A stretch of DNA of 5,079 nucleotides from Deltaproteobacteria bacterium (GTDB lineage Bacteria > Desulfobacterota > Desulfobacteria > Desulfobacterales > Desulfobacteraceae): positions 1-5,079 of the forward strand of contig JAFCZY010000211.1 in the NCBI GenBank assembly GCA_019314105.1, in the 5' to 3' direction. This document shows, piece after piece, positions 1-5,079 of the stretch. The notes below the pieces were generated by a model. It did not search any database and was not told the DNA's origin. It saw nothing but the letters and a program-made list of their open reading frames with translations. Both the position numbers and the translations under genes were made by a program. Every line of letters begins with the position of its first letter. The stretch's first letter is position 1.

Positions 1-1
1 G

Positions 2-88
2 GGATTAGGCCATGGGAAAATGCCTGAATTGGGGATATTCCTTTACATCATTCCTCTGGTATGGCAAGGTGATTTGAGCGTTTATTAA
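2..88 (+). other. possible C-terminal end of an unidentified reading frame
   Basis: One frame stays open from the window edge through 28 codons and ends in TAA at 86-88. It would read as a C-terminal tail with an Ile/Leu/Tyr-rich stretch (around IFLYIIPLVWQGD). I recognise no family and see no start or upstream domain, so this could be chance. It is recorded because the window edge may cut a real gene here. The rest of the 1-197 leader is AT-rich and shows no other coding signal. Confidence 0.2.
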
Positions 89-96
89 AAGTAAAT

Positions 97-124
97 TTGA
101 AAAATGTATTAGCTGCTTTAATAT
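97..124 (+). promoter_or_regulatory. candidate sigma-70-type promoter for the acetyltransferase gene
   Basis: TTGAAA at 97-102 (one mismatch to TTGACA) is followed after 16 bases by TAATAT at 119-124. An overlapping TATGAT at 122-127 is a better -10 match but leaves a 19-base gap. The surrounding DNA is AT-rich, so such matches arise easily by chance. Position, about 75 bases before the start codon and upstream of the inverted repeat, fits a promoter for the next gene. Confidence 0.35.
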
Positions 125-150
125 GATATTATAAAGAAAATATATAGCGG

Positions 151-178
151 TATTATGCAGATTTTTTTCTGCATAATA
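151..178. promoter_or_regulatory. perfect 10-bp inverted repeat in the acetyltransferase leader
   Basis: TATTATGCAG (151-160) and CTGCATAATA (169-178) are exact reverse complements around an 8-base T-rich spacer. The repeat ends about 10 bases before the AGGAG ribosome-binding site (188-192) of the next gene. The T-run lies in the loop and no T-tract follows, so this is not a classical intrinsic terminator for either strand. It could be a repressor operator or a 5' leader hairpin that stabilises the message or controls ribosome access. The symmetry is seen directly; the role is inference. Confidence 0.5.
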
Positions 179-197
179 TGATACGTTAGGAGACAAT

Positions 198-734
198 ATG
201 AAGCTTTCAACATATAACCCCAACAATGCTGACAAGATTGAACAGCTATTCATTAAAACATTTTCAGATTCAGAAGGTCAGTCAGAGGGGGAGGTAATAG
301 GACATTTGGTCAGGGAATTTATGGATAGCACTGATGTCAATGACCTTCATTGTTTTATAGCCACTGAAGACGAGCAAATCATCGGTAGCATCTTTTTTAC
401 TCGGATGATATTTGAAAGTGGTATTAATGCTTTTATTCTGTCTCCCGTAGCAACACACACAGACCATCAGGGAAAAGGTGTCGGGCAGAAGTTGATTAAT
501 TTCGGTCTTACTGCCTTGAAAGAGAATGGGGTGGAGCTGGCGATTACGTATGGCGATCCTAATTTTTATTCAAAAGTTGGATTTAGTGTCATTACTGAAC
601 AGGTCGTACCTGCTCCTCAGAAGTTGGAACAGCCTGAAGGCTGGCTGGCTCAATCCTTGGTTGGTGATGAAATTGAACCGATTACTGGCAAGTCGCATTG
701 TGTGGAAGCACTTAATAAACCCGAATTATGGTAA
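198..734 (+). CDS. GNAT-family N-acetyltransferase, YhbS-like (COG3153 type)
   Basis: A predicted cytoplasmic acetyl-CoA-dependent N-acetyltransferase of 178 residues, the usual size for a single-domain GNAT. The acetyl-CoA pyrophosphate-binding motif A (Q/R-x-x-G-x-G/A) is seen as QGKGVG at residues 91-96, after the beta-4 strand FILSPVAT (79-86). The motif-B-side signature YGDPNFYSKVGF (118-129) matches the GDPxYYxxxGF pattern typical of the YhbS/COG3153 branch. I chose the ATG at 198 because AGGAG (188-192) sits 5 bases upstream and the domain begins shortly after it. The substrate cannot be told from sequence; relatives act on small amines, protein N-termini or antibiotics. The gene stands alone: over 300 bases separate it from the following operon, which appears to have its own promoter. 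The protein style recalls gammaproteobacterial accessory genes, which hints at transfer but is only an impression. The fold is secure; the biological role is unknown. Confidence 0.9.
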   Translation: MKLSTYNPNNADKIEQLFIKTFSDSEGQSEGEVIGHLVREFMDSTDVNDLHCFIATEDEQIIGSIFFTRMIFESGINAFILSPVATHTDHQGKGVGQKLINFGLTALKENGVELAITYGDPNFYSKVGFSVITEQVVPAPQKLEQPEGWLAQSLVGDEIEPITGKSHCVEALNKPELW

Positions 735-764
735 CAGACGATTGAATAGAACAGGATCAAATAA

Positions 765-894
765 CTGAGCGGACAAACACCGCCGGAGCAGACCGGGAGC
801 TAATGAGCGAGCTCAGGGCGGCCAGCGAAGGGAAGCTTAAACCGTGTTGCAATGTCCATCCAGCGGACGTAAGGTAAGCAACCTGTAACGGGTT
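765..894. other. GC-rich block with nested stem-loops, possible structured RNA or DNA element
   Basis: This non-coding block is about 59% GC by hand count, while the bases after 900 are strongly AT-rich. Two structured halves are visible. First half: CCGCC (780-784) can pair with GGCGG (817-821), enclosing GAGCT (797-801) paired with AGCTC (810-814); GCGG (769-772) with CCGC (780-783) is an alternative to the outer stem. Second half: three nested helices, AACCG (840-844) with CGGGTT (889-894, one bulge), GTTGC (846-850) with GCAAC (878-882), and ATGTCC (852-857) with GGACGT (865-870, one T-G wobble) closing a 7-base loop. No terminator T-tract follows. Candidates are a small RNA, a remnant of a group II intron or other ribozyme, a mobile-element end, or a recombination site. 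I recognise none of these with confidence, and the strand is not determined. Confidence 0.4.
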
Positions 895-939
895 ATAGAA
901 GATTTCTTATGGCAAACATACAGTTGTTCGGTTCATTTC

Positions 940-958
940 TTGACACTTTCTTTGTCAA
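940..958. promoter_or_regulatory. operator-like inverted repeat overlapping the -35 box
   Basis: TTGACA (940-945) and TGTCAA (953-958) are exact reverse complements separated by 7 bases. The left arm is the -35 box itself and the right arm fills the spacer before the -10 box, which is where a dimeric repressor would block RNA polymerase. The arms are only 6 bp, so chance cannot be excluded. No regulator gene is present in the window to pair with it. Confidence 0.35.
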
Positions 959-967
959 TACTATATT
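940..967 (+). promoter_or_regulatory. sigma-70-type promoter for the MoxR/Bat operon
   Basis: A perfect -35 hexamer TTGACA (940-945) is followed after 16 bases by TATATT (962-967), a good -10 box. It lies about 80 bases before the MoxR start and after the GC-rich block, so it would drive the whole five-gene cluster. Bases 968-1039 form an AT-rich leader with A and T runs (984-990, 993-1001) and no further recognisable site. Confidence 0.6.
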
Positions 968-1047
968 AATTAAAATTTAGTATTAAAAAATTATTTTTTT
1001 TGTCGGGGTTTGTTATGTGTGAATCTATAATATGGGCATAAAGGATT

Positions 1048-2022
1048 ATGGAACAGATCAAAGAATCAATAGAGAAAAATCATTTGTTGATCAGCAGTAT
1101 CCGAAATGAGATCTCAAAGGAACTTGTGGGCCAGGAAAAGCTTACGGACAGTCTTTTGACAGGGCTTTTAACCGGAGGTCATATCCTTATCGAAGGGGTC
1201 CCCGGTCTGGCTAAAACAAAAGCGGTAAAGGCGCTGGCGTCTGTTGTACAGGCAAAGTTCAAGCGAATTCAGTTTACCCCGGATCTGCTTCCGGCTGATT
1301 TGACGGGTACGGAGATTTATCGCCCCAAAACAGCTGATTTTATTACGAGAAAAGGGCCGTTATTCAACAATATTATTCTGGCAGATGAGATCAACAGGGC
1401 ACCCTCCAAGGTTCAGTCCGCACTTCTGGAAGCTATGGAGGAAAAGCAGATCACCATAGGAGACCAAACCTATCTTTTGCCATCTCCTTTTCTGGTTCTT
1501 GCCACCCAGAATCCCATTGAACAGGAGGGGACATATCCGTTGCCTGAAGCCCAGGTGGATCGGTTTATGCTGAAAGTACTTATTGATTATCCCGATAAGG
1601 CTCAAGAGCTGGAGATTTTAAAAAAGAATAGTTTTCAAAAGCCTGAACCCATTAATCCGGTCATCAATTGTGATCAGCTTGCCGCCATGAGTGAATTGAT
1701 TGATCAGATTTATGTGGATGAAAAACTTAAAGAATATATTGTAAACCTGGTGTTCAGCACACGGCAGCCCGAGAAATACGGGATGAGGGTCGCTGAATAT
1801 ATCGAGTATGGCGCATCTCCACGGGCCACTATTTTTCTTGCAAAAGCCGCCCGGGTCGCTGCATTTTTATCCGGCAGGGCTTATATCACCCCCCAGGATA
1901 TCAAACTGGTGGGGCCGGATGTATTACGGCACAGAATTATTTTAAGTTTTGAAGCAGAGGCAGAAGATATCTGCTGTGATGATATCATTCAGATAGTTTT
2001 TGATTCGGTTGAAGTGCCTTAA
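1048..2022 (+). CDS. MoxR-family AAA+ ATPase
   Basis: A cytoplasmic AAA+ ATPase of 324 residues, typical for the MoxR family, which is thought to act as a chaperone or remodelling factor for VWA-domain proteins encoded next to it. All core motifs are present. Walker A is GVPGLAKT at 50-57, Walker B is ILADEINRA around 110-118 with D113 and E114, and sensor 1 is LATQNP at 151-156 with N155. The DRF motif is at 171-173, and the sensor 2 region is GASPRA at 255-260 with R259. The N-terminal VGQE segment (27-30) is also standard. I chose the ATG at 1048 because AAGGA (1041-1045) lies just upstream, although the spacing is short; no better in-frame start fits. It is the first gene of the operon, 15 bases before the DUF58 gene, and probably expressed from the promoter at 940-967. 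The gene looks intact. Confidence 0.95.
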   Translation: MEQIKESIEKNHLLISSIRNEISKELVGQEKLTDSLLTGLLTGGHILIEGVPGLAKTKAVKALASVVQAKFKRIQFTPDLLPADLTGTEIYRPKTADFITRKGPLFNNIILADEINRAPSKVQSALLEAMEEKQITIGDQTYLLPSPFLVLATQNPIEQEGTYPLPEAQVDRFMLKVLIDYPDKAQELEILKKNSFQKPEPINPVINCDQLAAMSELIDQIYVDEKLKEYIVNLVFSTRQPEKYGMRVAEYIEYGASPRATIFLAKAARVAAFLSGRAYITPQDIKLVGPDVLRHRIILSFEAEAEDICCDDIIQIVFDSVEVP

Positions 2023-2037
2023 GGAAAAGAATATCAG

Positions 2038-2916
2038 ATGATCCCTGCGCATATTATCAAAAAAATAAAGCGGATTCACATTAAATCCAGCCGTACCGTC
2101 AACAGTATCATGGCAGGGCAGTATAAATCCGTGTTCAGAGGCTCAGGTATTGAGTTTGAAGAGGTCAGGGAGTATTGCCCGGGAGATGATGTCAAAAGCA
2201 TTGATTGGAAGGTTTCTGCACGGCTTGGTAAACCCTTTGTCAAACTTTACAAGGAAGAGCGCGAAAGCATCGTCATGTTGCTGATTGACATGAGTTCATC
2301 TTTGAAGTTCGGGACATTTTCAGGGCCGAAACTTGAAAGAGCTGCCGAGGTGGCCTCGGTTCTTGCCTTTAATGCCATTAAAAACAGTGATAAAGTAGGG
2401 GCTATTTTTTTTACGGATCAAGTGGAAAAATATATACCGCCTAAAAAAGGGTCCAGTCATATCTGGCGGGTGATCAAGGAGATATTTACCTTTGTCCCCC
2501 AGGGGAAAGGAACTCATATATCGGCAGCCCTGGATTATCTGGCAAAAATATCCAGGAAAAGATCGTTTGTCTTTGTCCTATCCGATTTTTTGGATGACGG
2601 GTATTTGAAAAGTCTGAGAACACTTCGGCAGCGGCATGAGATTATCGGGGTAATGATCTATGATAAAGGGGCGTTTCAGCTTCCGTTAAAAGGGATGATT
2701 ACGCTGTCTGATTTTGAAACCGATAAAGAAGTGGTTTTTGACGGATTTAATAAAAAGGTCCGGGAAGAATTTACAAATAGAAAGTGGTTGCATTACAAAA
2801 AAACAGTGGATATTTTTTCCAAAGCCCAAAGTGATGTGATCGAACTCGAAGCAGGCGCTTCAGTATCTGATACCTTGCTGCAATACTTCAGGTTCAGGGA
2901 GAGGCGATTGAGATAA
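2038..2916 (+). CDS. DUF58 domain protein (VWA-like partner of MoxR)
   Basis: A 292-residue DUF58 protein. The family hallmark is clear: FRGSGIEFEEVREY followed by PGDDVKSIDWKVSAR (residues 33-62). A VWA-like fold follows, with a metal-site motif DMSSS at 84-88 (DxSxS, D84), a candidate MIDAS threonine in GKGTH (T159) and an aspartate in LSDFLD (D183). The metal-binding set therefore looks complete. I see no signal peptide or membrane segment, so it is probably cytoplasmic or peripheral. DUF58 genes nearly always follow a MoxR gene, and the protein is taken to be a MoxR client or partner; its molecular role is not established. The start at 2038 gives the expected N-terminus. A purine-rich AAGGAAAAGA overlaps the preceding stop, at a rather long distance. 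The stop codon directly abuts the next ATG, which suggests translational coupling. Confidence 0.93.
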   Translation: MIPAHIIKKIKRIHIKSSRTVNSIMAGQYKSVFRGSGIEFEEVREYCPGDDVKSIDWKVSARLGKPFVKLYKEERESIVMLLIDMSSSLKFGTFSGPKLERAAEVASVLAFNAIKNSDKVGAIFFTDQVEKYIPPKKGSSHIWRVIKEIFTFVPQGKGTHISAALDYLAKISRKRSFVFVLSDFLDDGYLKSLRTLRQRHEIIGVMIYDKGAFQLPLKGMITLSDFETDKEVVFDGFNKKVREEFTNRKWLHYKKTVDIFSKAQSDVIELEAGASVSDTLLQYFRFRERRLR

Positions 2917-3477
2917 ATGCAGGATATCCATGACATCAGACCCCCGGTTCAAGTTGGTTTTGATCCACTGCTGTTGAAGATTATGTTAATGGTGCTGGGC
3001 GGCATCCTTGCTCTGACGCTCTTGTTTTTTTTAATAAAAAAATATTTAAAAAAGAGACAGCACCCCAAAGATCTGAGATATCTTCCTGCGCCCCTGGCAC
3101 CCTATGATGCTGCATTAAAGGCATTGGATCTTCTGTTTCAAAGCCGGATACGTGATTCAAGAGTTTTTTATTTCGATTTAACAGCGGTTTTAAAAAAATA
3201 TGTGGGCAGTTCTTTTAATATGAATGCTCTGGAAATGACCTCTCAGGAGTTTATTCGGAGCATGAACCGCAGTGACATTGATAAAGATATCAAAAAAAAT
3301 ATGGCACGGTTTTTCAAATTGTCGGATGCGTTTAAATATGCCGGAATCATTCCTGAGGAAAACCGGGCAAAAGAAGATCTGTTGTTTATTAAAGAAATGA
3401 TTCAACAAATAGAAAAAGACCAGAGAGCGCTTAAAGATCAGATAAGTCGTAAGGCAAAAGAAGAGGAGGCAAAATAA
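2917..3477 (+). CDS. DUF4381-like single-pass membrane protein of the Bat operon
   Basis: A 186-residue protein. The N-terminus DIHDIRPPVQVGF (residues 3-15) resembles the D-I-R-x-I-x-P-P opening of DUF4381 proteins found between DUF58 and BatA genes. A transmembrane helix spans about 19-40 and is followed by a basic stretch (KKYLKKR, 41-47), which predicts a short outer N-terminus and a cytoplasmic C-terminal domain. That domain has the helical pattern also seen in the C-termini of DUF4381 and some BatD proteins: FYFDLTAVLKKYVG (84-97), ALEMTSQEFI (104-113) and LSDAFKYAGIIPEE (135-148). The last 25 residues are highly charged and probably coiled or disordered. The start abuts the DUF58 stop with no gap, and the stop overlaps the batA start (TAATG). 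It probably acts with the MoxR/VWA proteins at the inner membrane, but its function is unknown. Family assignment is from pattern memory and is moderately sure. Confidence 0.75.
   Translation: MQDIHDIRPPVQVGFDPLLLKIMLMVLGGILALTLLFFLIKKYLKKRQHPKDLRYLPAPLAPYDAALKALDLLFQSRIRDSRVFYFDLTAVLKKYVGSSFNMNALEMTSQEFIRSMNRSDIDKDIKKNMARFFKLSDAFKYAGIIPEENRAKEDLLFIKEMIQQIEKDQRALKDQISRKAKEEEAK
3463..3469 (+). promoter_or_regulatory. strong ribosome-binding site for batA inside the upstream gene
   Basis: GAGGAGG lies 7 bases before the batA ATG (3477), within the last codons of the DUF4381-like gene. The ATG shares its first base with the upstream TAA (TAATG). This fixes the batA start and points to coupled translation. 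Confidence 0.7.
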
Positions 3478-4461
3478 TGTTCAGGTTTGCCTCTCCTTTG
3501 TTTTTATTATTACTTTTTATGGTTGCCCTTGTCTGGTTTTTAAAACTTAGGAAGAAAAGCGCCGGCCATATCAAGGTATCCTCGTTAAAAGGCGTTGAAC
3601 CGATTTCTCATTCCGTCATGGTGACGCTCTCAAAATTTATTCCTCTTTTTAAAATAATATCTTTGATCCTTTTGATTTTGGCTCTTGCAAGACCCCAGTG
3701 GGGGGATAAAAAAATAAACGTGACCACAGAAGGCGTTAATATTATCCTGGCCCTTGATCTTTCCGAATCCATGCGGGCCCTTGATTTCAAAAAGGATAAA
3801 AAGATTGTCACCCGGCTTGAGGCGGTGAAAACTGTGGTCCGGGAGTTTATCATGAAACGGGAAGGGGATCGTATCGGCATGGTCGTTTTTGGATCAAATG
3901 CCTTTACCCAGTTTCCTCTGACCCGGGATTATAACACCATTGCCTTTATTCTGGACCGGTTGAAAATCGGAGCGGCAGGACCCAGAACCGCTATTGGCGA
4001 CGCCATAGGCATCTCATTAAAACGACTTGAAGATATTCAAAGCAAATCCAATATTATTATTCTGTTAACAGACGGCAAAAGCAATTCAGGGGAACTTTCC
4101 TGGCAGGATGCAACAAAGATTGCTGCCGAAAGAAAGGTGAAAATTTATACCATTGGGGTCGGCACAAAAGGAGAAGCCCCATTTCTTGTGGATGGCCTGT
4201 TTGGCAAACGGTATGTGTATCAAAAAGTGGATGTGGATCTGGATGCTTTAAAAACAATTGCTAAGGAAACACAGGCTGACTTTTTTGAAGCCGGATCTTG
4301 GGCAGATTTATGAGATGATCAACCGGCTTGAAAAAACAAAGGTAGAGGTTGAAAAATGGGTGGAGTACAAGGAATTGTATCCCAGGGTGCTCATGGCCGG
4401 CCTGCTCTTTCTTCTTATAAATATTGTTTTGAGTAACACAAGGTTTTTAAGGATACCGTAA
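3477..4461 (+). pseudogene. batA: batA, VWA-domain inner-membrane protein, frameshifted near its C-terminus
   Basis: BatA belongs to the Bacteroides aerotolerance-type cluster and is an inner-membrane protein with a VWA domain. The first frame (3477-4313, 278 residues) has two membrane segments (about 5-22 and 55-71) and the ARPQW motif (71-75). Its VWA domain has the MIDAS motif DLSESM (94-99), T171 in PRTAIGDA and D199 in LLTDG. It runs to FFEA (269-272) and then reads out of frame to a TGA at 4311-4313. The expected ending continues in the +1 frame from about 4294 to the TAA at 4459-4461: DLGQIYEMINRLEKT, a charged linker, and a third membrane helix around YPRVLMAGLLFLLINIVL. Against the usual FRAT-x4-L-x2-IY pattern, about 11 bases seem lost, or one gained. 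The truncated product would keep its VWA domain but lose its C-terminal anchor. The restored end abuts the batB ATG. Real lesion versus sequence error is open. Confidence 0.85.
4281..4313 (+). other. batA frameshift site
   Basis: Homology crosses from the frame starting at 3477 to the +1 frame between the GCC codon at 4290-4292 and the GAT codon at 4294-4296. A run of six T lies just upstream (4281-4286). The original frame ends at TGA 4311-4313, which overlaps the codons of the conserved IYEMINRLEK segment in the other frame. Confidence 0.75.
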
Positions 4462-5079
4462 ATGAAATTTGCCAATCCATATCTATTGAATTTATTGTGG
4501 GCGTTAATCCCGGTGTTCGGTATCATGATGTATGGTATTCGGAAAAGGAAAAAAATACTTTTCGGATTTGCTAAGGCGGATATGGTCTCTTTACTTATTC
4601 CGGGATTTGCGCCAGAAAGAAGGTGGATAAAGGCCGGTTTGATCACCATTGGTTTCGGGTTTGCTATTGTTGCCCTGGCAGAGCCGCAACTGGGATACAA
4701 ATGGGAAAAGACAACGCAAAAAGGGGTGGATATCATGATTGCCCTTGATTGCTCGAAAAGTATGCTGGCACAGGATATCAACCCCAACCGGCTTGAACGG
4801 GCAAAAAGAGAAATTATTGATTTGCTGCACATGATGAAATCCGACAGGGCAGGGCTTGTGGCTTTTTCAGGAAGGGCTATCCTCCAGTGTCCCCTAACCC
4901 TTGATCATGAAGCATTTAATTATTGAAAAAGCCATTATTGTTATTACAGATGGAGAAACCACTTCGGGGAATGTGGAAGCGGCTGCTAAAGAAATGGCAA
5001 AACAGGGGATTAAAATATTCAGTATCGGGGTTGGAGATCTTCAGGGTGCCCCCATACCCGATGAAAACGGCGGGTTTAA
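4462..5079 (+). pseudogene. batB: batB, VWA-domain inner-membrane protein, internally deleted and frameshifted, cut by window edge
   Basis: BatB is the second membrane VWA protein of the cluster. The first frame (4462-4926, 154 residues) has the normal start directly after the restored batA stop. It has membrane segments at about 9-25 and 56-74, the AEPQLG motif (73-78, the BatB counterpart of ARPQW) and the MIDAS motif DCSKSM (96-101). It reaches CPLTLDHEAFN (143-153), then stops at TGA 4924-4926. The domain resumes in another frame from about 4925: EKAIIVITDGETTSGN, then KIFSIGVGDLQGAPIPDENGGF at the window edge. In intact relatives these parts are separated by roughly 35-40 residues that include the GGT segment with the MIDAS threonine. 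That segment is absent here, so the metal site would be incomplete even if the frame were restored. The gap size is estimated from memory of the family. A biological deletion or a misassembly would look the same. Confidence 0.82.
4915..4940 (+). other. batB deletion junction
   Basis: The first frame's last homologous codons end near 4920 and the tail frame becomes recognisable at GAA 4925-4927. ATTATTG occurs at 4919-4925 and again at 4934-4940, so a 7-base direct repeat flanks the point of rejoining. Whether it took part in the deletion cannot be told without an intact relative. Confidence 0.6.

Noticed and set aside
5..253. 82-residue minus-strand open frame
   Set aside because: It starts inside the acetyltransferase gene and crosses its promoter and inverted repeat. 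I recognise no domain in it, and it is most easily explained as AT-rich chance.
735..900. Integron attC recombination site downstream of the GNAT gene
   Set aside because: The GNAT gene recalls cassette genes, and ATAAC (761) with GTTAT (892) could be outer core sites, but they do not fit RYYYAAC/GTTRRRY well. The inner L''/L' boxes cannot be paired, and a matching upstream attC is missing (only GTTAGG at 185-190).
984..1001. Intrinsic terminator for the acetyltransferase transcript
   Set aside because: The A-run and T-run (AAAAAA-TTA-TTTTTT) can pair only as a weak A-T helix with no GC stem, and it lies downstream of the predicted operon promoter, so it is more likely an AT-rich leader.
3025..3053. 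T8 and A7 runs as a hairpin or slippage element
   Set aside because: They encode the hydrophobic-to-basic end of the membrane segment (FFLIKKYLKK) in an intact frame, so ordinary codon use in AT-rich DNA explains them.
4281..4300. Programmed ribosomal frameshift at the T6 run in batA
   Set aside because: The run is short, there is no obvious stimulatory hairpin or internal Shine-Dalgarno, and the spacing deficit after FFEA points to a small deletion. The neighbouring batB lesion also favours ordinary damage or error.
4258..4461. Independent 67-residue membrane protein gene
   Set aside because: The frame opens upstream of the frameshift, but its conserved part is the displaced BatA C-terminus (IYEMINRLEKT plus membrane helix). 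The ATG at 4258 has no ribosome-binding site of note and lies inside the batA VWA coding region.
4308..4832. 174-residue minus-strand open frame
   Set aside because: It runs antisense to the batA tail and batB, whose homology on the plus strand is clear. It shows no recognisable domain and is a shadow frame.

Overview
The window holds one free-standing gene for a GNAT-family acetyltransferase, a roughly 310-base intergenic stretch, and then the first five genes of a Bat/MoxR-type operon. All are on the + strand and the operon runs off the right edge. Gene order (MoxR ATPase, DUF58, short DUF4381-like membrane protein, BatA, BatB), moderate GC with AT-rich spacers, and the style of the proteins suggest a Gram-negative bacterium. 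A Desulfobacterales-type (Thermodesulfobacteriota) host is my best guess, but the Bacteroidota and other phyla share this layout and nothing here proves the taxon. No mobile-element gene, tRNA, rRNA or CRISPR array is visible.

Left part (1-734): the first 88 bases may carry the C-terminal end of an unrecognised reading frame. An AT-rich leader follows, with a plausible promoter and a perfect 10-bp inverted repeat just before the ribosome-binding site of a YhbS-like (COG3153-type) N-acetyltransferase. Middle part (735-1047): a GC-rich block (about 765-894, ~59% GC counted by eye) with several nested stem-loops sits between AT-rich flanks; I cannot name it, and it is the best candidate here for an undescribed structured RNA or DNA element. 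After it comes a good sigma-70-type promoter whose -35 box is one arm of a TTGACA-N7-TGTCAA inverted repeat, followed by an AT-rich leader to the MoxR start.

Right part (1048-5079): the operon is very compact, with gene spacings of 15, 0, -1 and 0 bases. In characterised relatives, MoxR AAA+ ATPases act as chaperone-like partners of von Willebrand factor A (VWA) proteins. Here the candidate partners are the DUF58 protein (soluble, VWA-like), BatA and BatB (inner-membrane VWA proteins) and a small single-pass membrane protein. The striking point is that both VWA membrane genes are broken as written. batA changes frame near 4290, which separates its VWA domain from its C-terminal membrane anchor. 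batB has lost an internal piece at about 4920, estimated at 35-40 codons and including the MIDAS threonine region, and also changes frame. The first three operon genes look intact. Either the membrane half of the operon is decaying, or this is an assembly or sequencing problem.
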